Positions 1 through 7,297 are shown, counted from the stretch's first letter. The stretch is DNA of 43,780 nt from Gammaproteobacteria bacterium (GCA_003645535.1 QNFP01000006.1:1-43780); one strand, 5' to 3'. Notes: generated by a model not told the origin, from the letters alone. Numbers and translations: made by a program.

Positions 1-976
1 AATAATCAGCAAAATACTGTTCTACTGGCGCCAGATTCATTTCATCAAGACACAACCAATAGGGGGGAACCGAAAGATCAAGATCACCCAAGCCCGATGT
101 ATTAGCATTGGGTGCTACAACACGCCACGCATCAATCATAAACAGCAGTGCTTTGGTGGCGATATATTTTGTGCCGGAAATCCTAGAAATATATCCGAGT
201 AAATCAGATGGTTCATGCCAATCCGGCCGAACTGGAATTTGACAAAAATTCTTATTTCCAATGCTATGCGCTTGCGCCTGCTCTCTGACAAAGCGTGTTT
301 TACCTGTGCCTGATATACCCGCTAGTAGAATAAAAGGTTTCGGGAGTGGCACAGTATTAGCTTGCCGGTTAATCGTATTTGTGCCAGAAGCCTCTCTCTC
401 CATAAAATCTGCAGGCAGTTTTTTATAAATATTTAACAGATCATTCAAATCTTCATGGATTACGTCATCTATTGGTAAGGATTCTGCTGGATAAAATTTT
501 GAGCCAGCCGAAGCCCATTCATATGACTTACCTAGAGCCGTCGTCGCCCGTAAATCAATTTTGTCCTGCCCCCAATCAATGATTTCAGGAGCAATCTCAT
601 GTATTTTTACAGCTACTTTTGTAGCCTCCTCTTTGGCGCCTTCGTTTCCATGAAGTTCCTTTAATTTTGTCGCGCCAAACCCTAAAGATAGATAAAAACC
701 GGTACCATCAGCTCTAAATAAATAAACCGGATAAACACCCTCTTGTGTAGAATTAGTGATCTTAGTATTGAGAATGGAAAGCCACGGAACATTAGCCCAA
801 TTCCCAGCACCTGCGCTTGCTTTAATTTGATAATTTTCATCTCTATATTTCAATGAGTCCCTAAATACTTGCACCAAATCCTCCCTTAATTTTCTTGTTA
901 TTGGATGATTTGCAAAAGCTTCATGAGTGGCTGAAACCCAACCATTTAGTATCTCCGAAAATAATTCTCTGAGCAT
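1..976 (-). CDS. mcrB: McrB-type restriction GTPase, N-terminal part (truncated by window edge)
   Basis: The minus strand is open from the ATG at 976 to the window edge, about 325 codons. The first ~190 residues resemble the DUF3578/MrcB_N specificity domain, with phrases such as GNWANVPWLSIL and GVYPVYLF. A P-loop follows (LLAGISGTGKTRFV), then a conserved block ending LDEMNLAPVEQYFADY, which fits the McrB Walker B region. McrB is the GTP-driven motor of the McrBC type IV restriction system that cuts modified DNA; an McrC nuclease gene would be expected left of base 1. The start is supported by AGGA 9-10 bases upstream and by an upstream ATG (993) being out of frame. The DNA is AT-rich compared with the valine operon, which suggests transfer. 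The AAA+ GTPase assignment is strong; the modification recognised is unknown. Confidence 0.85.
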   Translation of the reverse strand, partial: MLRELFSEILNGWVSATHEAFANHPITRKLREDLVQVFRDSLKYRDENYQIKASAGAGNWANVPWLSILNTKITNSTQEGVYPVYLFRADGTGFYLSLGFGATKLKELHGNEGAKEEATKVAVKIHEIAPEIIDWGQDKIDLRATTALGKSYEWASAGSKFYPAESLPIDDVIHEDLNDLLNIYKKLPADFMEREASGTNTINRQANTVPLPKPFILLAGISGTGKTRFVREQAQAHSIGNKNFCQIPVRPDWHEPSDLLGYISRISGTKYIATKALLFMIDAWRVVAPNANTSGLGDLDLSVPPYWLCLDEMNLAPVEQYFADY

Positions 977-1169
977 AAAAATTGTTCCTGCATATTGAAG
1001 TTAAAGGCGATAACACGCCAAGTTCATCTTACAGTGCGAAATAATTTTCTAGCATCTTAAATATCGAGACCCATCCGTTTTCCAATATCCCATTCCAATT
1101 CCGAGTTAAGGGATGTAAAGCTCTTCTTTCGTATAGGGACTCGAAGCTCTTTTCAGCCTTGCCTCATAC

Positions 1170-1392
1170 AATAACTCCGTTTTTTAGGAAATAGCATACC
1201 GTAGTTAGTCTGATAGGCTTCATTGTTTGTCAGACCCATCAGCTGCTTGCTTTTGATCCATCCAGTGAGGCGCGAGGAAACCTACCGGTCTTGTCTGTTT
1301 CGCTGGCACGTGGTGCTAATTCTGTAAGAGTAGTTGCGCCGCTAGTTCTTTGAGGTCTTGCTGTTCTTTGCTTAAGGGATGGTGAGATTCTC
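1170..1392 (-). pseudogene. Decayed acyl-CoA dehydrogenase N-terminal remnant
   Basis: No intact frame exists here, but three consecutive minus-strand frames read like the start of an acyl-CoA dehydrogenase. First comes PLSKEQQDLKELAAQLLLQN (about 1378-1319). After a frameshift comes ELAPRASETDKTGRFPRASL. After another shift comes KSKQLMGLTNNEAYQTNYGM, matching the family pattern of a FP block followed by L..LGLMGLT.PE.YGG.GM. At least two frameshifts are needed. The rest of the gene is missing on both sides, so this is debris at the island edge. The assignment is by eye; the boundaries are approximate. Confidence 0.5.
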
Positions 1393-1416
1393 GTTATGTC
1401 AAAAACAGGCAATGTT

Positions 1417-1444
1417 TTCGATATAACAGAATTTTTATATCGAA
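1417..1444. repeat. Perfect 10-bp inverted repeat (hairpin)
   Basis: TTCGATATAA at 1417-1426 is the exact reverse complement of TTATATCGAA at 1435-1444, with an 8-base loop. It lies in the otherwise featureless stretch 977-1531, downstream (minus strand) of mmsB remnant A. Apart from the dehydrogenase remnant I see nothing else in that stretch. There is no T-run, so a classical terminator is unlikely; an operator or a recombination-related hairpin is possible. Confidence 0.45.
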
Positions 1445-1531
1445 TACTACCCGCGATTGATAACTTGCTATCAGCAATAAAGAGTCGAAGCCCCTTTTAT
1501 ATGCTACTTAATACATCGGTAAGCATACTTT

Positions 1532-1790
1532 TTAATCCAAGAAGCGCTGAATGCTGGAGAAATCCAGGTCGGTGTTATCTTCATCACTCATGGTCGCATA
1601 CAGATTGTATAAATTATTCGCCAGGGCACCCATGGGTGTGGCTGACTTGCTGGCCAGTGCCGCTTCCATAGCCAAACCCAAATCTTTTTGCATGAGTTTG
1701 ACCATAAAGCCACCACTATAGTCGCGGCTGGCGGGGACGCTTTCCATCACGCCGGGGTAGGGATTGTATTTTTCCAGCGACCAGTTACAT
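1532..1790 (-). pseudogene. mmsB 3'-end copy A (5'-truncated)
   Basis: This encodes the last ~86 residues of a 3-hydroxyisobutyrate dehydrogenase. It matches the intact mmsB at 6346-7245 from about N214 (NWSLEKYNPYPG) to the C-terminus, and ends RFLD then stop. The match begins abruptly at about 1788, within the codons for CNWS. Most differences from the intact gene are at third codon positions while the protein is nearly unchanged. This copy therefore diverged as part of a functional gene before it was cut off. There is no start codon of its own apart from internal Met codons and no upstream gene body. It is followed on the right by the PIN/Phd toxin-antitoxin pair. Confidence 0.85.
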
Positions 1791-1813
1791 AAATGGAAAT
1801 CGAGGTTTTTTTG

Positions 1814-2242
1814 CTACTCCTGCTGGATATCTATCGCAACGACATAACCCTGTTCTGCATAATGCAGAATTTTTTGATCTCGTGTTATCAGCGTTAAATC
1901 TCGGCAGCGGGCAGTTGCTACTAGCATTCTATCTACCGGGTCTTGATGAAACTCGCCGGGTAGTTGATTACTCTCTATGGCAAACTCAGGTTCCAACGGC
2001 ACCAGCTTTAAACCCCTCAAAGCCAGTGCTCGTGTGATCCAGGCGCTTGTGGGCTGACCGAGGTGGATACGGCCTTTTGCAACCAACAGGCTGATTTCCC
2101 AAACACTTATCACGGACACGTATAGACGCCCCTCTAAGGCAGCAGCCTCTATAATAGCTACCGCTTTATCATTCAGTTTTTGCTGTACACCGAGAGCAAA
2201 CCAAAGCCAGATATGAGTATCCATGAGAAGCGCTTTGCTCAT
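1814..2242 (-). CDS. vapC: PIN-domain toxin, VapC-like
   Basis: A 142-residue PIN-domain protein with the expected acidic residues: D8 in LLMDTHIWLW, E49 in SVWEIS, D101/D104 in HQDPVDRMLVATA, and D122 in LITRDQ. VapC-type toxins are Mg-dependent RNases that cleave tRNA or rRNA when the antitoxin is lost; the target here is unknown. The DTHIWLW opening is typical of PIN toxins paired with Phd/YefM-type antitoxins. The start ATG overlaps the antitoxin stop by four bases (ATGA), so translation is probably coupled. The module sits between mmsB remnants A and B. Confidence 0.88.
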   Translation of the reverse strand: MSKALLMDTHIWLWFALGVQQKLNDKAVAIIEAAALEGRLYVSVISVWEISLLVAKGRIHLGQPTSAWITRALALRGLKLVPLEPEFAIESNQLPGEFHQDPVDRMLVATARCRDLTLITRDQKILHYAEQGYVVAIDIQQE

Positions 2243-2550
2243 CAGTGGTTCTCGTTTCGATCTTTGCCTCGCTCCACACCTGAGCTGCCCGAAAACTCGG
2301 CAAATAGCTGATCCTCGTCATCACCAACACCTTTCCAGGATTGTTCAACGGGCGACACAATATCTCCTGAGATGGTAGCCGAACCCGCCATGTAACCAAA
2401 CAGTGCACTATCGCTTGCATCACTATCTACTGGCACAAGTTTTGCCACCGGCTTACCGCGCTTGGTCAATACAATCGGGTCTCTGGTCTGACTCAGCTGG
2501 TCGATCAGTTTTAGGCATTTAGCCTTGAACTCACTCACTGCTATTTTCAT
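2242..2550 (-). CDS. Phd/YefM-family antitoxin
   Basis: A 102-residue antitoxin. The N-terminal ~50 residues form the Phd/YefM fold: MKIAVSEFKAKCLKLIDQL then DPIVLTKRGKPVAKLVPV. This part dimerises and binds operator DNA. The C-terminal half, rich in Asp, Glu and Ser, is the likely disordered segment that wraps the PIN toxin encoded immediately downstream. A GAGG ribosome-binding site lies about 5-6 bases before the ATG at 2550. The repeats with the GTCAT half-site just upstream are the probable autoregulatory operator. Confidence 0.87.
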   Translation of the reverse strand: MKIAVSEFKAKCLKLIDQLSQTRDPIVLTKRGKPVAKLVPVDSDASDSALFGYMAGSATISGDIVSPVEQSWKGVGDDEDQLFAEFSGSSGVERGKDRNENH

Positions 2551-2563
2551 GACAACCTCAATA

Positions 2564-2608
2564 TAGTCATATTAAGATGACTACTATATATTATATTGGT
2601 CATATGAC
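2564..2608 (-). promoter_or_regulatory. Probable toxin-antitoxin operator/promoter
   Basis: The inverted repeat TAGTCAT (2564-2570) / ATGACTA (2577-2583) and the palindrome GTCATATGAC (2599-2608) share a GTCAT half-site. They sit 14-58 bases upstream of the antitoxin start in very AT-rich DNA. Repeated half-sites in this position are the usual arrangement for Phd/YefM autorepression. Use as an operator is inferred from position and symmetry. Confidence 0.55.
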
Positions 2609-2716
2609 AAATTTATTGACCTGACAAAGAATGGCATGCAAAGAACGCACAGTGGCTAATCGGTACTACTCATACCAATTTATTGCGCGCCAGCAATCTT
2701 GTTTGACTATCTCTTA

Positions 2717-2756
2717 GTAAGGCCAATAATTATTATCAGGTTGTTACCGGCCTTAC
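2717..2756. repeat. 8-bp inverted repeat after mmsB remnant B
   Basis: GTAAGGCC (2717-2724) and GGCCTTAC (2749-2756) are exact reverse complements around a 24-base loop. The right arm overlaps the stop codon of mmsB remnant B. The loop sequence CCAATA..TTATCAGGT also occurs beside remnant C at 4427-4443, so this flank was duplicated together with the gene end. Confidence 0.4.
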
Positions 2757-2896
2757 TCAAAAAAGCGCTGAATACTAGAAAAATCAAGGTCGGTGTTGTC
2801 TTCATCGCTCATGGTCGCATAAAGATTGTATAAATTATTCGCTAATGCCCCCATGGGTGTAGCTGACTTGCTGGCCAGCGCGGCTTCCATGGCCAA
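2753..2896 (-). pseudogene. mmsB 3'-end copy B (5'-truncated)
   Basis: The shortest of three mmsB remnants. It encodes about the last 45 residues (from AMEAALASK, residue ~252 of the intact protein) and ends RFFE then stop (TAA at 2753-2755). The match with the intact gene stops sharply at 2896, inside the codons for LAMEA. The frame is intact through the stop. It separates the Phd/VapC module from the Fic module and shares downstream flank sequence with remnant C. Confidence 0.85.
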
Positions 2897-2929
2897 TTAC
2901 TCGACCCGCGACGAAAGGGCCAAACTACC

Positions 2930-3003
2930 AGTATTTAATACTTGTTTTTAAAAACCAAGTATGAAATGCTGGTGCTACCTCCTAAGTAGCTGTATTTAAA
3001 TAC
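2930..3003 (+). promoter_or_regulatory. Palindromes upstream of the Fic gene
   Basis: Two related palindromes, AGTATTTAATACT (2930-2942) and GTATTTAAATAC (2992-3003), bracket the region before the Fic start at 3013. Between them lies a near-palindrome, 2940-2960. The pair suggests one DNA-binding protein touching two sites around a promoter. The regulator is unknown; the C-terminal region of the Fic protein is a candidate for autoregulation. Confidence 0.45.
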
Positions 3004-3012
3004 TAATTAACC

Positions 3013-4368
3013 ATGAAAACACCTGTAACACCTCCCAACATTACCGCTATTTTGCAATCCTCATTTGCAGTAGACAATACGATACTAGAGCACCTGATGA
3101 CGATTGGCCTGGTGGACAGTAAAGGGCGATATCTGCATTGGGACAAATTACGCCATCTATCTTCGCCAGAGGGCATATCCAGTGAACAATGGTGGGCAGG
3201 GGTCAAGATGGCCCGCCAGGCTGCATATCGAAAATTGCCCCTGCTAGATAAACTAGAACAACCCTTTCAATTTGCTACACCAGATGTAATACAGCGAGAA
3301 CTGCACTGGCTCGACCGCTTCGCAGCGGGCAGCATTCAGAGTAACGACGCGATCACCAACCCCCAGACACGTGATACCTATTTAATCCGATCACTCATAG
3401 AAGAGGCTATTAATTCCAGTCAGCTGGAAGGGGCCTCGACAACACGGGATGTTGCTAAGGAGATGATCCGCCAGGATCGTGACCCGCGAGACAGGAGCGA
3501 GCAGATGATCCTGAATAATTACCTGGCAATGCAGTTTATTCGGGAGATAAAAGATGAGCGGTTAACGCCTTCAATCGTGTTTGAACTGCATCGCCTGCTA
3601 ACTCGTGAAACTATGGATGAGGTCACAGTTGGGCGATTTCGAACTGCTGCTGACGATATTCATGTGATTGATAACGCCACTCAGACCTATCTACACACAC
3701 CGCCTGCGGCAGAGGAGTTAGCGCAGCGGCTACAGGCTTTGTGCGATTTTGCTAACGGGCCGGAGGACGGCGCCGAACGAAGCTTTACCCACCCGGTGAT
3801 CAGGGCCATCACCTTGCATTTTATGTTGGCCTATGACCACCCATTTTGTGACGGTAATGGCCGTACCGCCAGAGCCTTGTATTACTGGGCGATGGCACGG
3901 CAGGGCTATTGGTTGATGGAGTTTGTCTCGATTTCGAAAGTCATTAAGCAGGCTCCTGTGCAGTACGGCAAAGCATTTTTACACACCGAAACCGATCAGA
4001 ACGACCTAACTTATTTTTTGATCCACCAGCTTGAGGTCATTCATCAAGCAATTGACGCGCTGCATAAGTTTCTCGACGCAAAAGTACAAGGCATACAGGA
4101 GGCGCGGTGGCTGTTGCAGAACAACGTACGACTGCAGGGTAAATTGAATTTTCGCCAGTTGGCCTTACTGCGCCACGCACTACAACATCCACGTTTCAGT
4201 TATGTGGTGAATGAGCACCAGCACTCACACGGGATTTCTTACGATGTGGCGCGCAAGGATTTGCTGGAAATGGCTGATCAGCTTAATTTATTGGTGAAAA
4301 CTCGTCGGGGCAAGCGTTACTATTTTGTTGTGCCTGAAGATTTAGAACAGCGGATAGCCTCTTCGTGA
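3013..4368 (+). CDS. Fic-domain protein AMP-transferase (class II)
   Basis: A 451-residue Fic protein. The catalytic motif HPFCDGNGRTAR is complete at residues 276-287 (H276 is the base). The N-terminal inhibitory motif SSQLEG is at 135-140, with E139 as the expected blocking glutamate; this makes it a class II, self-inhibited Fic enzyme. The enzyme should transfer AMP (or another nucleotide moiety) from ATP to a hydroxyl on a target protein, which cannot be read from the sequence. The N-terminal ~90 residues match the Fic/DUF4172-like layout, and the C-terminal ~100 look like a winged-helix segment. No strong ribosome-binding site precedes the ATG. It lies alone between mmsB remnants B and C, with no antitoxin gene beside it. 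Confidence 0.88.
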   Translation: MKTPVTPPNITAILQSSFAVDNTILEHLMTIGLVDSKGRYLHWDKLRHLSSPEGISSEQWWAGVKMARQAAYRKLPLLDKLEQPFQFATPDVIQRELHWLDRFAAGSIQSNDAITNPQTRDTYLIRSLIEEAINSSQLEGASTTRDVAKEMIRQDRDPRDRSEQMILNNYLAMQFIREIKDERLTPSIVFELHRLLTRETMDEVTVGRFRTAADDIHVIDNATQTYLHTPPAAEELAQRLQALCDFANGPEDGAERSFTHPVIRAITLHFMLAYDHPFCDGNGRTARALYYWAMARQGYWLMEFVSISKVIKQAPVQYGKAFLHTETDQNDLTYFLIHQLEVIHQAIDALHKFLDAKVQGIQEARWLLQNNVRLQGKLNFRQLALLRHALQHPRFSYVVNEHQHSHGISYDVARKDLLEMADQLNLLVKTRRGKRYYFVVPEDLEQRIASS

Positions 4369-4468
4369 ACGGGATCTGAGGGCATAAGCTATTAGCCGGC
4401 AGCCCTTTGACCTCTACACTGAAACCCCAATATTTTTATCAGGTGCTATCCACTGCTAATCATACCTT

Positions 4469-4885
4469 CTAATCAAAGAAGCGCTGAATACTCGAGAAAT
4501 CCAGATCGGCATTATCCTCATCGCTCATGGTCGCATAGAGATTGTATAAATTATTCGCTAATGCCCCATGGGTGTAGCTGACTTGCTGGCCAGCGCGGCT
4601 TCCATGGCCAGACCGAGATCTTTTTGCATAAGTTTGACCATAAAGCCGCCGCTGTAGTCGCGACTGGCGGGGACGCCTTCCATAACGCCGGGGTAGGGGT
4701 TGTATTTTTCCAGCGACCAGTTACAGCCGGAACTTTTGAGCATTATTTCTGACAGGGTGGCGGGGCAAGGCCATTATCTACTCCCAGTTGCAAGGCTTCA
4801 GCGGTGCCGATCCTATGCACGGCAAGAAGCATGTTGTTGCAGGCTTTGGCGACCGTGCATGAGCCAGTGGAACCCGTGCACGAAA
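4469..4885 (-). pseudogene. mmsB 3'-end copy C (5'-truncated, frameshifted)
   Basis: The longest mmsB remnant. It covers about residue 165 to the end (VAKACNNMLLAVH through SSIQRFFD, stop TAG at 4469-4471). By hand count it differs from the intact gene at about 16 places in the ~225 bases matching 6386-6611. One base is missing at the PMGALAN codons (about 4564-4567), which breaks the frame. A second disturbed stretch at about 4752-4772 replaces the SEIMLKSS neighbourhood. The 5' side fades out near 4885. It separates the Fic module from the MerR/pyrF module. Confidence 0.85.
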
Positions 4886-5093
4886 GGAAAAGAATTTGAC
4901 GCCTAATCTGTAAGATAGAAGGGAGAACGACCACAGCTTTACTTCACGAACATTTATTTTCACTCCTCTGTCGAAGATATTAATTGTGTTCCGCTTGCGT
5001 TTCTATATTATGCGCGCTTCGAGCGAACGTAACTAAGCCATGCGACTATTTATTCAACCAATCAGTCAGTGGCCACTCAAATATAGTTTGATA

Positions 5094-5133
5094 TAGTTAT
5101 AGATACTTTAATGTAGTTATAGAGACTTTAAAT
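5094..5133 (+). repeat. 20-bp direct repeat upstream of the MerR/pyrF pair
   Basis: TAGTTATAGATACTTTAATG (5094-5113) is followed directly by TAGTTATAGAGACTTTAAAT (5114-5133), 17 of 20 bases identical. A partial third copy (atatagtttgat) precedes them. The position, just upstream of the promoter-proximal inverted repeat, fits regulator binding sites. The rest of 4886-5187 is AT-rich with no gene that I can support. Confidence 0.5.
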
Positions 5134-5141
5134 ACCTATCA

Positions 5142-5174
5142 AGCAGGTATATACTCTATTTGTATATACCTGCT
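5142..5174 (+). promoter_or_regulatory. Perfect 13-bp inverted repeat, likely operator
   Basis: AGCAGGTATATAC (5142-5154) and GTATATACCTGCT (5162-5174) are exact reverse complements with a 7-base spacer. The left arm contains a TATACT -10-like hexamer. The repeat ends 13 bases before the TTG start at 5188 and abuts its AGGG ribosome-binding site. A protein bound here would block transcription or initiation. The adjacent helix-turn-helix gene is the obvious candidate, which is inference. Confidence 0.6.
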
Positions 5175-5187
5175 CTAGGGAATTATT

Positions 5188-5427
5188 TTGGCTGTAACAA
5201 TAGATGATACGATCTACCTAACAATCGGCGAGGTCTCCAAATTAATTGGCAGATCAACTCAAACGATTAAAAGGTGGGAAGACACAAACAAAATTCCTGC
5301 TTCTACACGCCAGCAAAGCAATAACTGGCGGATATACTCTCCGAACGATGTAGATGCAATAAAGAAATACTCTAATTCGTTCAATAAACCTAGCCTTCAA
5401 GCCGACCTACTGAAGGGTTCATCATGA
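5188..5427 (+). CDS. Small MerR-like/HTH_17 DNA-binding protein
   Basis: A 79-residue protein whose core LTIGEVSKLIGRSTQTIKRWEDTNKIPASTR is a MerR/excisionase-type winged helix-turn-helix, followed by the NNWRIYSPNDVDAIKKY wing typical of MerR domains. It lacks an effector-binding or dimerisation coiled-coil domain, so it resembles the HTH_17 group. The start is TTG at 5188, chosen because AGGG lies at 5177-5180. Its stop overlaps the pyrF start (ATGA at 5424), so the two are co-translated. AT-rich codon use differs from the neighbouring valine operon, indicating transfer. It probably acts on the perfect inverted repeat upstream. Confidence 0.75.
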   Translation: MAVTIDDTIYLTIGEVSKLIGRSTQTIKRWEDTNKIPASTRQQSNNWRIYSPNDVDAIKKYSNSFNKPSLQADLLKGSS

Positions 5428-6179
5428 CAGTTTTAAGTGAAACGAAACCCCCATCCTTATTGTCGAGTAAAGATATTCCATCGCAAGAGAGACTTATATT
5501 TGCCCTGGATGTACCGAGCATTAAAGAAGCTAAGAGATTAGTTAACGATCTTGGAGATGCCATCAGCTTTTATAAGATTGGGTTAGAATTATTTATGTCA
5601 GGCAACTATCTTGACTTTGTTGGTTGGCTGAAAAAGAAAGATAAGAAAGTGTTCGTTGACTTAAAGTTTTTTGACGTTCCCCAAACTGTAGGATCAGCAA
5701 TAAAACAACTTAGACAGTATGGCGCTTCTTTTGCGACGATACATGGCAATGATGAGATTATGAAAGCCGCAGCTGAACAAAAAGGGGATATGAAAGTTTT
5801 AGCTGTAACAATGCTTACTAGCTTAGATGACGGAGATGTAAAAGATTTAGGATTTAAAGTTAACATTAAAGAGATAGTTTTATCGAGGGCTAAAAGGGCT
5901 TTAGAAATTGGCTGTGACGGTGTAATTTCATCAGGACTTGAAGCACCAGAGTTACGCGATAAATTGGGGGCCAAGTTTATTATAGTCACGCCCGGTATTA
6001 GACCTCTTAAAAATACCGACGATCAAAAAAGAACTGTTGATGTTGAACAGGCTTTTTTAAATGGTGCTGATTACATTGTAGTAGGAAGACCCATCAAAGA
6101 TCACTGCGGATTTAATACGCCAAAAGAGGCAGCTATTTCTATTCAAGAACGAATCGGAAAATTATTTGATGCACCTTAG
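5424..6179 (+). CDS. pyrF: Orotidine 5'-phosphate decarboxylase (island copy)
   Basis: A 251-residue OMP decarboxylase, which converts OMP to UMP and CO2, the last step of pyrimidine synthesis. The catalytic set is present: D29 in ALDV, K51 in FYKIGLELF, and the D79-K81-D84 triad in VDLKFFDVPQTV. The phosphate-binding segments TPGIRP and GADYIVVGRPI also match. It is ~20 residues longer at the N-terminus than most bacterial PyrF. It overlaps the MerR-like gene by four bases and has the same AT-rich composition. A housekeeping pyrF is expected elsewhere, which would make this an accessory, regulated copy. Its role in the island is unknown. Confidence 0.9.
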   Translation: MTVLSETKPPSLLSSKDIPSQERLIFALDVPSIKEAKRLVNDLGDAISFYKIGLELFMSGNYLDFVGWLKKKDKKVFVDLKFFDVPQTVGSAIKQLRQYGASFATIHGNDEIMKAAAEQKGDMKVLAVTMLTSLDDGDVKDLGFKVNIKEIVLSRAKRALEIGCDGVISSGLEAPELRDKLGAKFIIVTPGIRPLKNTDDQKRTVDVEQAFLNGADYIVVGRPIKDHCGFNTPKEAAISIQERIGKLFDAP

Positions 6180-6216
6180 ACTACATCAACTTAAAGTTTA
6201 GTAGCTCAAGTCTAAT

Positions 6217-6253
6217 CTGACAGTAACCCGGCTTTTAAGACGGTGTCTGTCAG
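6217..6253. terminator. Hairpin between convergent pyrF and mmsB
   Basis: CTGACAG (6217-6223) pairs with CTGTCAG (6247-6253), with further ACC/GGT pairing inside. It lies between the convergent ends of pyrF (6179) and mmsB (6346). There is no strong U-tract on either strand, so termination is a weak inference. The rest of 6180-6345 shows nothing. Confidence 0.35.
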
Positions 6254-6345
6254 GTTAAATTCAGTTAGCGATTTTTCCCTTTCAGATCTTTTTACGATCA
6301 TGTGAGACTCCCACCTAGACGATACCTCTGCGCGTTCCAGTGTTG

Positions 6346-7245
6346 TTAGTTCTCCCCAAAAAACCGCTGAATACTCGAAAAATCCAGGTCGGCATTATCT
6401 TCATCACTCATGGTCGCATAGAGATTGTATAAATTATTCGCAAGCGCGCCCATGGGTGTAGCTGACTTGCTGGCCAGCGCGGCTTCCATGGCCAGGCCGA
6501 GATCTTTTTGCATAAGTTTGACCATAAAGCCGCCGGTATAGTCGCGGCTGGCGGGGACGCCTTCCATGACACCGGGGTAGGGGTTGTACTTTTCCAGCGA
6601 CCAGTTGCAGCCGGAGCTTTTGAGCATAATTTCGGAAAGCGCCTTGGGATCGAGGCCGTTATCTACACCCAATTGCAGGGCTTCGGCGGTGCCGATCATG
6701 TGTACGGCGAGCAGCATATTGTTACAGGCTTTGGCGACCTGACCTGCGCCAGCTGGCCCGGCGTGGAAGATATTGGCACCCATGTGGTTTAGAACTTCTT
6801 TGGCGGCTTCTACGTCGGCGGCTTCGCCGCCGCACATAAAGGCTAGCGTTGCACCTTCTGCTCCACCGACACCTCCAGATACCGGGGCGTCGATGGCGCG
6901 AATATTACGGGTTTTTGCTTCTTCGCCAATGCGCCGGGAGCTGGATGCGGCAATGGTGGAGCAGTCGACCAATAGAGCCGAGGGTTCGACTAAATCGAGC
7001 AGACCTGCGCCATCTATATACAGCGCTTCGGCAATAGCGCCGTTAGGCAACATGGAGATCACAAAGTCTGCACCGGCGACGGCTTCCTTCTCATTAGCCG
7101 CTGCGCTACAGCCATCTTCCACCGCTTTTGCCACGGAGGCGGGCACGAGGTCAAAGGCGCAGACTTCAAAACCTGCTTTTATTAGATTAGCCGCCATAGG
7201 GCCACCCATATTGCCTAAACCGAAAAATGCGACTTTCTTTGCCAT
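6346..7245 (-). CDS. mmsB: 3-hydroxyisobutyrate dehydrogenase
   Basis: A 299-residue, full-length NAD-dependent dehydrogenase that oxidises 3-hydroxyisobutyrate to methylmalonate semialdehyde in valine breakdown. It shows the Rossmann motif GLGNMG (9-14), the substrate signature DAPVSGGVGGAEGATL (119-134), and the G168-xxx-K172-xxx-N176 motif with catalytic Lys172. It is the last gene of the leftward valine operon. Its product feeds MmsA, encoded by the first gene. Its 3' end is the source or relative of the three truncated copies to the left. Its last residues (RFFGEN) differ from those of all three copies (RFLD, RFFE, RFFD), as if the final codons had been replaced. Confidence 0.95.
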   Translation of the reverse strand: MAKKVAFFGLGNMGGPMAANLIKAGFEVCAFDLVPASVAKAVEDGCSAAANEKEAVAGADFVISMLPNGAIAEALYIDGAGLLDLVEPSALLVDCSTIAASSSRRIGEEAKTRNIRAIDAPVSGGVGGAEGATLAFMCGGEAADVEAAKEVLNHMGANIFHAGPAGAGQVAKACNNMLLAVHMIGTAEALQLGVDNGLDPKALSEIMLKSSGCNWSLEKYNPYPGVMEGVPASRDYTGGFMVKLMQKDLGLAMEAALASKSATPMGALANNLYNLYATMSDEDNADLDFSSIQRFFGEN

Positions 7246-7297
7246 GAGATGTAATCCTTATATGTTTGTTCGCTGTGTCTCTATAGAAACCGCCTCT

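Noticed and set aside
1396-1671. Open frame of 91 codons on the plus strand
   Set aside because: It runs antisense through mmsB remnant A and the hairpin, has no ribosome-binding site and no recognisable protein pattern.
2717-2756. Integron attC-like site beside mmsB remnant B
   Set aside because: The inverted repeat is short and lacks the paired core sites (RYYYAAC/GTTRRRY) in the right places; the modules are bounded by mmsB gene ends, not attC.
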